From assembly GCA_964035545.1 (NCBI GenBank), contig OZ037771.1, forward strand, positions 6,862,690 to 6,926,689: a DNA stretch of 64,000 nt, written 5' to 3'. The translations under genes and the position numbers were made by a program. The DNA is from Bugula neritina. Taxonomy: Eukaryota > Bryozoa > Gymnolaemata > Cheilostomatida > Bugulidae. The notes below the pieces were generated by a model. It was given only the letters and a program-made list of their open reading frames with translations, was not told the origin of the DNA and did no database searches. This document shows, piece after piece, positions 46,600 through 59,685 of the stretch. How positions within the stretch are numbered: the first letter of the stretch is position 1; the number at the start of each line of letters is the position of its first letter.

Positions 46600-47480
46600 A
46601 ATTGCATAAATGCATGCTCATACTAAAACTAAAAGTAAAAATAAAACTAGAAGTAAGTCACTAAAAGTCAATGACTAAAAGCAAATGTTAAAGTAAAGCT
46701 GTGTTAATAATACTAATAGTGATAGGTCATAGGAATACTAACTCTAAGTCTAATAGTAATTATACTAATAGTAATAGAGTAATACTATTACTAATACTAT
46801 TACTAATAGTAATTGTAGAAGTAAAGCTTAAACTAAATAATAATATAATTACATTAATTTATTTTTATTATAATTAAATTTAATAAATTATAATAAAATA
46901 TAAATATAATAAATAATTACTCATAGTAACTACTACTAGTACTAGTCACTAGACTAGTGTAACACTAGTTGTAAGACTAAGTGTTGCTCCAAAACAGAAT
47001 TATAACATTCATTTATAATTAATAATATCAATATATAATATATAATAATATTGTAATTGAATATAAATATACAACTTATAAGCTTATAGTTATAGTTATA
47101 CTTATAGTATAACTAACTCTTACTGTAGATTAGCGGTGTACATGTAATACACTAAAAGTAAATATTTAATACTAATAGTGATAGGCAATAGACATAGCTA
47201 TACAGCATTACAATAGTACTGCTACCAATATAACTTGTAGTTATACTAGTAACACTACTACACTATGACTATCACTATGAGAAGTAGGTGCAGTAATAAA
47301 AAATTGAGAAAAGCTTGTGTTTCAGATTACTATGACTAGTAATAGTAGTACCAGTAGCTACACTTGTTGTTAATGTTAATCATTATGACAATCACTTCAT
47401 CATTATTATAATGATAATCATAATGTAAATGTTATAGTTATACTGATAGTTATTCTATTATTATAGCTATATTCACTTTC
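46600..47480. repeat. Degenerate TAGTAAT/ACTAATA low-complexity mosaic
   Basis: Nearly 900 bp made of permuted AGTAAT, ACTAAT, TATAGTTA and CTAGT words in both orientations, without a fixed period. Confidence 0.6.
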
Positions 47481-47492
47481 AACCTTATAGAG

Positions 47493-47834
47493 CAGGTGTG
47501 TCCAACCTTTTCGAAGCCAGGGCCACTGGAAGAGAACATCCCGATGGCGAGGGCCACATTGTAAACTTTAGCTGGGGCTGGGGGGCCACAGCATCTGTAT
47601 TTTCAATTAATTTATCCTAAATTCTTATGAATAATTACACAATAAAGTCTAAGTAGTTAGAACAGGCTGCTTGTTTTGTAGCATTTGTATAAATAAGACA
47701 TTTAAAAGGTGGTTTTCCCTTCTAATTCATATAAAGTGTAAAAATAGTTTAATGTGTTATGTCAAAATTAGAGGGCAACACAAATGTAGGCTGGATCCAC
47801 ATCCGGTCCTGGGGCCGCTTGTTGGATGGCCCTG
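47493..47834. mobile_element. Non-autonomous hAT-like element
   Basis: 342 bp flanked by a perfect 8-bp duplication TTATAGAG (47485-47492 and 47835-47842). The ends are imperfect inverted repeats, CAGGTGTGTCCAACCTT and the inverted CAGGGCCATCCAACAAG. GGGCCAC-type words occur near each end, as in hAT elements. It has no transposase ORF. Confidence 0.85.
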
Positions 47835-48483
47835 TTATAGAGTTATAGTTTAAAGTTTATTAGTGTATACTTGATGGTTATGTTAATAAGTTATGGTGAT
47901 TAAAGTAGGTCCAGGCTAGTGTCCTTTCTGTCACTTGGTCTGTTCTTTGCTTAGTTCAACAGCCGAATACTAATGTTCAGTCTCGGTTTAATAGTACTTC
48001 TCACTATATTGCAACAACTTAGAAAGCCTGCATGGCTACAGCAAGTAGCTCTAATCGCACGATGTAAGACTAGTATTATTATAAATTAGACTCGAGTTTT
48101 TATTACTTAAATTACCTGTTATGGTTTGCTGAGTTCAACCCCAAATCAATTTGAGTCTATGTCATAATTTTTCAAAGTTTGTGGTGAGTAAAGTACAGAG
48201 GCGATTTGTTGAACAATATAAAATAAAATTTCTCTTTGTATTTCTAATTTTTAAAGCAGTTTTATCATAAATATTCAGTATGCGTTGTTAAAACATCAAG
48301 TTGAGAATTTATACAACCAAGCACTGAATGTGCGGATATTAAATTTCCACTACCTTGACAGTCAGTGTTTGGGCAGGCCACTAATGAGAAACTTACTTTT
48401 GATTGTTACTAAAGCGGATGCAGCCAAGAACTTAACTTGTGGTTATAATTGTTTTATAGGCTATACTTCCACTCCTTGTGAAT

Positions 48484-50933
48484 ATGACAACAAGTTATCA
48501 AGATAAGCCAATACCAGTACAAGCATGGCTACAGTCGCTCTCTCTCACTTCATATCTTCCATTCTTCTTCAAATACTCTGATGTCCGGGTATGTTTAGCC
48601 ATTAAATCTATTGGACTTTGTCATACATTTTTGTACTGTAGTAAAATTGTATATACACCTACCTGCATGTAATGCTAAATCTACATAGAAATATGAAACA
48701 TAACTAAATGGCTATATGTAGTTTAAACTGGGCAAGAATTTCTCTCCAAAATTTTTACTTGTAACCAATGGCGGGTTTTTATATTTGTTTAATGGTATAA
48801 AACAATAATATTTATTTTATTTATTTGCCTGGTAACCAACGCTAGTCTTTTGAATCAAGACTGCAGATGTAGTCTGACAAAATTCATAGTTTGTTTTTAA
48901 TGTCTATCATAAATACTGTTAGTAACTATTGGACATATTCACTACCAGATAATAAATATTAGAGTATTGTAATAAGATTGACTATAGATAATGTGTTTTA
49001 TGACTATGACGGAAACTCTGTTGTGGAATTTTGTGGTCGACTCTAAACAAGTAGCATATGTATTGGTTGGTAGGTGAAGTTATTTAGCTCCGTGACTATA
49101 TATAATACAATACCTATTACCTGGTTGTGATATCTCAAGTATTAAAGGAAGTAATTTTGAACCACTGCTACGAAATACTAGATAAATGCTATCTTGTTTG
49201 TTTGGTCACTGTGTGAAATTTGCAACAGTATTCAACTATCAACTTTTCAACTACAAAGATAAACAATTCTGGGTGAGAGGCACGTTGCTAGCTTCCCACA
49301 ACTTATTGCATTATTTTACTTTTGCTTGAGTAGTTTTTTCACGTGCATTATGGTTCACTCTGTCTACGGCTGAAGCTATTTTTACCCTTTTTACGAGTTC
49401 TCAAAAGATTATCGAAACTCAATTACTAGAATGTTCCTTTATGATATAAATATACTGGAAGTTCTGTGCTGTGTTCTAGACATTATATTATACTACGGTC
49501 TGATCTATTCTCTCTCTCTCTAGGAGCTGTTTAATATCACAGATGATGAGGTACTAGCTCTTGGCATTCAGAATGTCGCTGACCGACAGCAGATTATCAC
49601 ATCACTCAAGTTATTGGCAGCTAAACTTCAATCAAACAGCGCAGGTGATCATGTTGACCGTGTTGTCCGTTGGTTGCCATGACTATGCGACCTTGACATT
49701 GGCAGTATTGCCACCATTGATCAACATTTTTTGCACTTTTATCAAAATAATTATCTGAAATTTTCTACCATATTTTCAAGCGTAAGTTTGAATATCGCGT
49801 AAGACATGTATATAATATGCAGAAGGACGTCCCTGTACTCCACCGAATTCTTCTGATGCTACGAAACTTGCAGACGAATTAAGGTTACTTCCTGATCTGC
49901 GTGGCGTTGCCTGGTTTCATGGAAAGATCAGCAGAGAGGAAGCAGAGCGGTTGGTGGCCCACCCGGAAGAGTTCCTAGTCAGGGAGTCAATCTCTCAGTC
50001 AGGTGGGGCTTCTAACTACCTTCACCTACTTGTAATGTATATCTCAGACTATGTGTCATGTGAGGTTGTATCACACTGAGGTATGCACATACATACTTGG
50101 CACGGGTTACTGTGTTGTGAGGACACTGTGCCAACATAGTGATGTCATATTTATCAGTCTATATACTTCCTGTTATGTTATATTAGTTCCACTTGGTGTT
50201 GGAAACACAGCATATGTCTAATACTCACCTGATGACAGTTTACATCTGAAACTAATTATATATACAGTATACACACAGAATAGCAGTTTAAATAGTACTA
50301 GTGCTAGCTGAATTTTGTAGCTTAGAACTAGGAGTCGTCTGACTATGAAGTAAGGTTATCATATCAATAAATAAAAATTCTACCCTTTTACATCTGATAT
50401 GAAACTAAGTAGTTTAGTGTTACTGTTGTGATCACTATTACAAGTAATACCTACAATAATAAGACTGTTTATATGATAGTAATAGATTATTATGTTTCTA
50501 TACTTGTAATATAATGTGTTTATATACTAGCATTATATTGTGTTTATATAATGATAAAATAGTAATATGGTAATATATTTATTTATATAATAATAATATA
50601 GTAATAAGTTAATATAATCCGTTCTCCTCCCAGGATCATATGTGCTAACTTGCAATCACCAAGGTCAGGCCCGACACTTTGTAATAAATAAGTTCGTAGA
50701 GCCCGGAGTCAGAGGGACAATCAAGGCAGTGGAATTTGGTTTTGAAAGTCAGAGATACATTTCAGTTCAAGCCTTGATACTTGCTCATGTAGCTGATGGG
50801 TAGGTGCATGTATAGACTGCTATGCTGACAATATGAGGGTAGTGGTAGTGGTACTAGTAGTGGTAGTGGTAGTAGTAGTGGTAGTAGTAGTGGTAGTAGT
50901 AGCGGCAGTAGTAATAGTAGTAGTACTAGTAGC

Positions 50934-50986
<53 letters not shown>

Positions 50987-51490
50987 CAGTAGCACTAGCA
51001 GTAGTAGTAGTAGTAGTAGTAGCAGTGGCAGTGGCAGCGGCAGCGGTAGCGGTACTGGTAGCGGTAGCGGTACTGGTAGCGGTAGCGGTACTGGTAGCGG
51101 TAGCGGTACTGGTAGCGGTAGCGGTACTGGTAGCGGTAGCGGTAGCGGTACTGGTAGCGGTAGCGGTACTGGTAGCGGTAGCGGTACTGGTAGCGGTAGC
51201 GGTACTGGTAGCGGTAGCGGTACTGGTAGTACTAGTAGTGGTACTGGTAGTACTGGTAGTACTAGTAATAGTAGTAGTAGTACTGGTAGTACTAGTAGTA
51301 GTAGTACTGGTAGTACTAGTAGTAGTAGTTCTGGTAGTACTAGTAGTAGTAGTAGTAGTACTGGTAGTACTAGTAGTAGTAGTTCTGGTAGTACTGGTAG
51401 TAGTAGTAGTAGTACTGGTAGTACTAGTAATAGTAGTAGTACTAGTAGTAGTAGTACTGGTAGTACTAGTAGTAGTAGTTCTGGTAGTAC

Positions 51491-51525
<35 letters not shown>

Positions 51526-54500
51526 ATACTAGCAGCAGCAGCAACAGCAGAAGCAGTTGCGTTAGTAGCAGTAATAGCAGTAATAGTAGTAGTGAGATGA
51601 TGGTAGATTTTTACAAACTGACTTCACTGCGTAATGCATCTTTATTCTGACTATTGCCTCAAGTTATTTATTTACTTTTTTTCTCATTTAAACAGCCTAT
51701 GTGTTTCAAAAGTTGATCAACTACAATGATACTTTCAATGTGGCGCATCAGATTTGGCTACAAATTTATACTGTGTGGAAAGATTTGCACGTTTTTTAAG
51801 TTGCATACAGATGGTATTTTGTGAGAATTGTTTTCACTTGATTTGTTTTTCAATTCCCAATATGTCTTATAGGAGTGAAATTACTGCCTCTTCGGGAGCC
51901 AGAATAAAGATTCCAGTTAACCGCACCGGCCCCCTCACTGCGGCTCCCTCTGGTGGCTCAACTGGTCTCTCAAAAAGTGGCTCCAATGATTTCAATCTCT
52001 ATGGTTAGTGCGGACATTATTACGGCTCTTGAAAATAAACTAAATGCCGATGGAAAAATGATGTTTAAAATCTTTAATTGTTCTAAAGAAGCTGTTTCAT
52101 ATATTTTTGTTGTAATTATATGCATGTAGTGGATGTAATGTGGTGGAAATCTCATGGTATACACATCTAGTCAGGTTGAATAGGTGGAAGAGAGGGCAAA
52201 TCTGTATTCACTTGCTATCATTCTCATGTAATTTTGTTGCACAACTAAGTTAAATGCCTTATATTCTGTAGAAGCCACTTCTGCTCCACCATCTTCTCTC
52301 CAGTCTGCTGGCAGGGTCGTATCTCCACATCTTCTGCTCAAACAGGAAGGTGAGTCATAACATCGTCTTCTGCAAGATCTAATATTGTCCTCTCATGTGA
52401 CGTCTATAACTGTAGTTGATACAAATCATTGTGAATAGTTTCACACTCTTATTTGTACTTTTATAAGTTGACAAGTGCATAGCTAGCTCATGTTTTCACA
52501 TACTAATGTATTTCTATATTTTTATGTTATATATATTATATCCAAGTCAAACGTTTCTATTTAAAGAATTTGCTGCTAAATTTGCTTCCTTTTTAGTTGT
52601 CTTTGTTTCACAGTCATATATGGTATACTCACATAGTCTGTAACACTGCTTCTCGTGAGATGTGTATTTTATTTATTTCAGTCTCTGCAGTTGCTGTGTG
52701 CCGTTTAATTGGAAATTTTACAGTATGGTATAATTACATAGTACAATATTATAATATAATAGTATAATATAATGTAGTATGATATAATATAACATAAGAG
52801 ATTAGAATATTGTGATGTATTAGTCGTATAGAATGTAAATCAACATGTATTGTATAAGTTAATCACCTGATACAGACTGTTTATTTATACAGAATCTTCA
52901 ATTCAGAGAGTCAACAGTGAGCCGAGGTTGAATAAAGAGAATAACTTGCCGTCAACAGTTAAAACTGGCAGATTCAACACCAGAGGAGGCCAGACATCTG
53001 CCAGCTCCTTGGCTGTCCCCGCATCCATGGCCAACGCGAGAACCAGTAAGTCTAACACTGTCTACTTGTGTTCCCTTGTGTCACAGTTTAGAAGTTGTCT
53101 TTCTCAAGTTGAAACATCCTTGTTTATTCGCAGCTCATCTTGTTTCATTTATTCTCACTTATTCATTTATTGCTTCTTTGTTTATTCTTTGCTCAAAAAC
53201 TTAATCGGTCTTTGCTAGAGTCTGAAGGTCATCTCAATGTCACTTTATCACATCTGCCCAACCGGTCCGCTGACCTAAAGGCATCACGAGGTGCTGCCAT
53301 GCGCACACAACCTCTCATGCAGATCAGAAACAGGGAACATTATGATGAAGGGGCAGATTACTCCGATTATTACGAGGTGAAAAGAATGCCAGGTGAGTAT
53401 TACGTATTCATACATGTATTGAGCTCTTCTTAGCTATTTTTCATATACTTGTATTGTTATGCTTTATCACACTGGCTGCAGTGTTGGTTGTTATGTTTGT
53501 ACAATAATCTTATTTTTTTGATTGATTGAATAACTTTCTATTTACTGCATATATTCGTATACTATTGGAAGATAATAGAATGTTATATCTCATCTGCAGT
53601 TATGTTTTATCTGTGTTATATAATTTGATTTTATATATTTAGATGTAAACCAATGTGTTACTCCCATTGATAAAATGTGTTACTATTTGAATGTTTAGGA
53701 GAGCAACCTACAGCAACTAACACTTCAAATCAAAATACTTCCAACCAATCAAATACTGCCTTACAGAACCATTCGCACAACAATTTGCTCAACCAATCAA
53801 ACTTCAGTCATTTGAACGGCTCAACTCAGTCAAATGACTCATCACCTCAAATGCAATCGTCTGCTAGTCACTCTGCGCCAGGTTAGACTTTGGAGTTGTC
53901 TTATATTATTATATCGTAATATTATAGACCATGTTATATTAGTAAAGGGAATTGAATACTTTCTGGTTGATAGACTATCTACACTTGATTGTCTAGCATT
54001 GCTTATCAAATCAGCTCAGTTCATAATATGTTGATTGTAACTGAACTTCCTATGTTGATATGCTTTTGCAACTATTTTGTTTTTATCAGATTTATTTGGG
54101 TAAAAGTTACTATAAATAGACTGTGATTGTTGTTGAATGCGTTAGAAGTGGTATTAACTCTTCAATGTTATTGCTAATTGTTAAAATCTGCTACACATTA
54201 TAGAATTGATGTATTTTAATCTTTGTTGTCAATGATTCATAGTTTCTTATCTGTACATCTGCTTTCATTTAACTTTCTACTTTTATACACCCTTAGCCTA
54301 CTAATCTTCTAGTACTTCTTTCTCTACACTATTATTAGTAGCAATGAAACATCTAAATATCTGTATTTGATAGTAAAGAGAATTAGCATGGTTTTGGGTG
54401 ACTTTACTGTCATCTGATGGTGATTATATGTTTCAATAGAGTTGTGAAATTGCTCCTTTTTATCTTAAAACCAAAATTAAAAGCTGGTCTTTATATTTCA

Positions 54501-57500
54501 CGTCATTTTATTTTTTATTCTACATGACTCAACTCAATGGAGTGAAGACTTGTGTGGTATTATCTGATTGGTTAATATTAGCCAACTGTTGTATATCAAT
54601 GATAATATAAACCAAATCTCAGTCTACTGATTTAGGTAAATTAGCTATGTTAGCGAATCCAACTTTCCTATTGCTATCATATTGAACAAGTGCTGAGTGT
54701 AGCAACATGTGTTCTCAATAGAGAAACCTGGTGAAGAAGATTACGATGTTCCAGTGTCAGAAGTCCGAGAAATCTATGAATTTACAACCCCAATTATTCC
54801 AACCAATTACATTGATGCTTACAATTTCCAATCTACTCTACTATCTAATGAAAATAAGCCTTTGGATCCTAACTGCATGTATAAATTAAAGGAGGTTTTG
54901 TTTCAGGTAATGATTTGATTTACTCTTTCTTTGTGTTTTCTTTTCGTCTCCAGATTATTCTAAATATATAAAAATACTATGATGTGTGATTCTGTGCATA
55001 AAGTGTTTCTTGGAAAGTTTCATTGATTCAAAGAGTAAATTTCCTTCTACCATCTTTGGTGTAAAATATCGTCTGCAACCCGGCACTTGCAGCTGAAGTT
55101 GGTGAAGTATGGTATTTTGTGTTCAATATGGCGGTTGGACACCGAAGTGTTTATGTAAAATTTTTTATAGATATTTTTGCCGATTGTTCTTTAGGGCAAT
55201 CATATGCAAATTTCACAACACATCACCTACCTTGACCTTCACCTCTTCAAGGTCATTGAGACTAAAAATCTTGGAGCCGGAATATTCAGTGGAATAGAGG
55301 CATTGACCTTACCTCAAGGTCGACATTTTAGACAAGCTGCTATTGAGAGGTGAGCCTTGTTAGTCTGTAACTGCTGCAGTCTTTCTGAAACAGGTTCTCA
55401 ATAGCTTTACTGCTATGCATTTGTTTCTGGTTGTCATCCACTGTATTGACTTCTTTATATACCATGTCATGAGACTATACTTGCTTATACTTCTCCGTTA
55501 TGATATTTTTTTGATTTCTTACAAAAATGTTTTAATAACCACTTCAATATACACAGCTGAATCAAATTTGCACTTATTACAGTGCTTTGCATCTAAATTG
55601 TGTGTATCTGGCAAAGCATTACCTCGGAAATTTCACATTATTGCCATTTTTGAATTTTTACATTTACCATAAATTATATTTATTCAGAGTCATTTTTTAA
55701 TCCCACTTTTCATGCTAGGTCAAAAACTACATAATCATTATATTAAATACTGCAAGAAGATATGAACTATTTACCAAATAGATAAACGTGTTACTTATTT
55801 GTACACAATGTAAGTAACAAAATAAATCCACACGTTATTTTGTTGTGGATGCTTTGGCTTTTGAAATCTGTTGCTTTTAGAGTTATGGGCACATGTCAAA
55901 CTATTGTGCACAATATACCATTATAATGTGTATTAGCTGGGTATCAGCAAGCTGTTCCTGGCTTATAATACTGCATTACTTTTTTTCAGATCAGCTAAGA
56001 AATAAACACGAGAAATTATAACATTTAACCTAAAATAGGCTGTTGTGTTACCTCATTTTTCTCGTGGTCATCAGCATTCCTTTTTCACTTTCTTCTCTCT
56101 GACTGAGCATGTGCGCACTGCATGTCCTGTAGTTCACCTTCACTCATGGAATGTTTTGCTATTGGTAGGCATTGCTCTCTCTCCTTCCTTGTTTCTGTCA
56201 CCATACTAGCCTGCACCGATGACCTCATGGAAAGGTCGCAGATGGTCAAGCAGTGGATATTGATAGCTAAAGACTTGCTCAGGATTCATGGCAATCTTCT
56301 TAGCTTTGCCGCTATTATGCATGGCCTGGTTGTTCATCCAGTAAGTTTGTCGATAATATAGGCTCATTGCTAGTCAGACAGGCTGCAGACGTATTAGTCA
56401 GACATGTTGCAGACGTATTAGTCAGGTATGCTGCGGGCGTATTAGTCAGACATGTTGCAGACGTATTAGTCAGCCATGTTGCAGGCGTATTAGTCAGACA
56501 TGTTGCAGACGTATTAGTCAGCCATGTTGCAGGTCTATTGTTTTATCAAATAAGATCATGTAAGCTCTTGCTGAACAACCTAGTACTGAGTAGAATGTGT
56601 ATCTGATAGATTCAAAGACTGAAGATGACATGGAATATTCTAGAACGCAGTGAGCCAGTTCTACTCAATCATTGGAGGACTCAGTTGAGACCCGCCTACA
56701 AGGTAGTATTTAATATCATAATTATACTACAAAGTTTCATGTATCATATAAAATACACACTGCATAATTCCATACATATGTGGTGAAACACTTATTGGAA
56801 AGGAAAATTAATAATATTTAGCTTCTATGGGTCATTTTCCTTATTAAAATATTAATTATTCACCTGTTAACAAGTTGCCCATCCTGGAATACCAAAGTAC
56901 TCCACAAACACTGTAGTTGTCTGCTCTCTATATTCTTCAGGGTCTCACAGACTCTACTAACTCACTGTCATCAGACAACATCTGCATTCCTTACATAACA
57001 CCCATCTGTGAGCTGATGGAGGTCAGCTTTCTTCCTCCACAGGCGATGGAGCATGACCACCTCGTACAGTCCTTGGCGCAGATGGATTCAGCCAGGTATG
57101 AAACACATCTGTGTGAATGGGTGCTGTTTGTGTGGGATATTTTTGTCCTAGGGGTTGTGAAATAGGTTTTAGAATTCCACTTCAGTTTTAGTTGTTATGC
57201 TATAACAGTGGATAAATTTAATTTTGAAGGATTGTCCTAGCTTACTAGTAACTAGTGAGTAGATGGAGAACTACTTTGGAGTCATGTGTTAAGCTGTATT
57301 GATAGAGCCGAGTTCTGCTTATATTTTGTCACAGAAAACTGATGTTTTGCTGAGTTATAATTTATCCGCAGTTTATGAATCCACAGATACAGTAACTGAA
57401 TTTTATTGGCTAGAGAAGCAAAAAAAAGAAAAGTGGGGTCTCTGCTTTGTTGTGTCACACTGCATTTATTCCATCAATGAATTTATTGATCAGACAAGAG

Positions 57501-57834
57501 TTCTCTCTCCTCACTTTTCTTACTCTTTCTTCTACACAATATTCACCTTTACTGAATGTACCATGATACCTGGGGTTTATTATTTATTTTGTGAATGTAT
57601 AGGCTGATGGCTGGGCAAACAGCTTCTTATAGTCAAAGAGGAAACAAGATGTTAAGGTTCTTTCGCCCCAAAGCTGAGATTGTCGATTTGTGTAAAGTTG
57701 AACTTCACATGCGCCTGTTATTTGGACACCAAGGAGCTCGAGCTAAACATTCTGAACGCCGTGTAAAGTTTCAGCAAATTCTAAAAATCCTTTCGGAAAG
57801 GGCAGAGAATAACGACCTGGGCACAGAGTTCTAG
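48484..57834 (+). CDS. BCAR3: NSP-family adaptor (BCAR3/SH2D3C-like) with N-terminal SAM domain
   Basis: Exons: 48484-48588, 49524-49644, 49823-50002, 50634-50799, 51873-52003, 52272-52349, 52893-53045, 53219-53392, 53699-53881, 54722-54906, 55195-55349, 56169-56340, 56610-56702, 56941-57095, 57603-57834. Total 2283 nt, 760 aa. Residues 10-70 resemble a SAM domain (VQAWLQSLSLTSYLPFF, DEVLALGIQNVADRQQI). An SH2 domain spans about 104-190 (WFHGKISREEAERL, FLVRES with Arg129, YVLTC). Residues 190-440 are Ser/Asn/Thr-rich linker. From about 450 comes the Cdc25-homology domain (NENKPLDP, LTLPQGRHFRQAAIER, VTILACTDDLMERS, VELHMRLLFGHQGARAKH), which in vertebrate NSPs binds Cas scaffolds rather than acting as an exchange factor. 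The exact vertebrate counterpart is uncertain. The first exon is open upstream to an acceptor, so the start could be earlier. Candidate AATAAA at 58190. Confidence 0.93.
50833..51598. repeat. Trinucleotide array with embedded 18-bp minisatellite
   Basis: About 765 bp of GTA/GTG/GCG triplets in the NSP gene intron after exon 4. The centre (about 51050-51235) is a regular GGTAGCGGTAGCGGTACT repeat; the flanks are GTAGTA-rich. The poly-Val and poly-Leu frames across it are artefacts. Confidence 0.95.
56372..56535. repeat. 24-bp minisatellite, about 7 copies
   Basis: The unit GTCAGACATGTTGCAGACGTATTA has scattered variants and fills most of the intron between exons 56169-56340 and 56610-56702. 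Confidence 0.9.
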
Positions 57835-59685
57835 TAAATGTGTTTCATCTTCAGGTATTTATCCTGGCTCAAACTGTATTGAACTATTTATCATCTTTTT
57901 ATAGTAATTTATATTTATGTACAGGCAGTGTTTATTGATTATTTGCTGCTCTATTTGATAATCTTCTAAAATTGTGATATCAGTTTATCAATCGTGTGTG
58001 TCTGTGATCATATTATATTTAACTTCAGAAGCATATTTATATTTTTTACTCAAATTTTACATAGTCATATAGTTGTTGAACCGCTAGGAATATTAGTATT
58101 CGTATTAGACTTATTAACAACATTAAGGAAACGGCAAGTTGGGCCTGTTTTGATATTTCCAAGTTCAATAAGTTTTTTGGAGCCTGCGCAATAAAAGCTC
58201 ATTTTATCACAGGCATAGTTCCAAAAATTTGTAGCACCGGTTTTTTAATTTTTGATAATTCAAATTTCCGAATTAGGTTTTAGCACATTTGCAGTTTTGC
58301 TGTATAAAATACTCATTGCAATAGTTTCACAAATGTTTTTGGAAAATATTATAAAGGTGGTTGTGCGCTTATTTCTTGTACTTCTTCATTATTTGTATAT
58401 TTTCAGCATTTTTCATTATTTCTACAGTTCTATAAAAGACACTTCCTTATTTTATGCACACTGTATAATACCTATATGAAATATTAATCAATGTAAAGAG
58501 TATTAAACTGGAATACTTCAGGAAGTTTGTAAAAGAAGTCTGTTGAGTGTGAATTACCCTCTTGCTAATAGTTATTTATAGGTCAATAAATGCTGGTGAT
58601 TTTGCTTTAAAAATATGCATACGTTTGATGTTCTTCCAGTGAGAGGCAAATTGTGGTGATGCTTGAAACATTACTTATATCTAGCATTCATTCTCAGTTA
58701 CTTTTTGACTGATAGCAATATCTTTTCCAATTTCTTGAAAATCTTTAAAATCTCAATGAAAAAAGAAGAGGTGTCTCAGTTTGAATTTGTAAATTATAAA
58801 GCTATCTGCTTGAACTCAGACGTGTTTTTTAAAAATAAGATTGAAGCCAATGCTAATCCATGATTAGGAATGTTATAAGTGTAAAGAGAAGCAAGATATA
58901 ATGATCTCTCCAATACTGAGACACGAAGCTATGCTTAAGAACAACTAACTAATATCCATGAGGAATCGTTGGTCAGTACAAAATATTTTAATGTCATAAT
59001 GTTCATGTGAATGGGCATCATCTTAAGACAAGATTTCCCACATCCTCTATGTTAAATATTAAAAAAATATTGATTTGGATGAGGGGTCAAAACTTACTTT
59101 ATGCCCTAAAACATGAAATTAGTTAAAACCCATCTACTATTTCGACCATGATAGTAGTCATCCCCCATTGTTATTTAATTATTACACGGCAACCTATGCA
59201 GATGACAACCTATGCAGACGGTTCCGTAATGCCTGCACAGCTTACCTTGGTCCCACTAACAACATGAGTTCCTATGCTCTAATTTCGGTAGTGAGAAGCA
59301 TTGTTATACTAATTGATATTGTTTAATAATCAACTTTGAATAAAGTAAAACAATATAATAAATGATTCATAAAAATATTGTGATAATTCCACACAAAAAT
59401 TTATCTCTTTTTGGCAAAATGACATAAAATAGTGTATGATTGCTAACATGTGTAAGTTTATAAAAAATAGAACACACAATAAATTAATGGAGTCGTTATG
59501 AAAATGAGATGAAGAAACCTAAGGACTTGAGATTATTTTATGCCCTATTTAAAGACAGAGTTGGCGTAAGTATTCAAATTAGTACAAGTTAATGCTGCTG
59601 CTATGTTTACATTGATTGACACTCTATACGTATGAAAACTAAGCGTAACTGCCAAGTAATATATATAATTTCAGAAATACCGGGA
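57835..59685. other. Convergent intergenic region
   Basis: 3' flanks of the NSP gene (AATAAA at 58190-58195 and again near 58584) and of THTPA. No further gene was seen. Confidence 0.5.

Larger units (their letters stand above)
44913..48483. promoter_or_regulatory. Divergent upstream region with low-complexity mosaic and hAT element
   Basis: Lies between the minus-strand secreted-protein gene and the plus-strand NSP gene, so it should contain both promoters. No exon was supported apart from the 5' extension of the NSP first exon (acceptor TTTTATAG at about 48459). It contains the 46600-47480 mosaic and a hAT-like insertion. Confidence 0.4.

Noticed and set aside
50762-51600. 250-residue poly-Val/Ala and poly-Leu/Pro ORFs on both strands
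   Set aside because: They come from a triplet array lying in the intron between NSP exons 50634-50799 and 51873-52003, whose phases join without it.
56133-56209. A 32-nt exon plus a 45-bp intron in the NSP gene
   Set aside because: The acceptor at 56168 instead gives RHCSLSFLVSVTILACTDD, which aligns better with the BCAR3 segment after IER, and needs no tiny intron.
56367-56606. Repetitive ORF with LVRHVADV units
   Set aside because: The 24-bp minisatellite happens to be open in frame (24 = 8 codons), but it is intronic and the flanking exons join in phase 0 without it.
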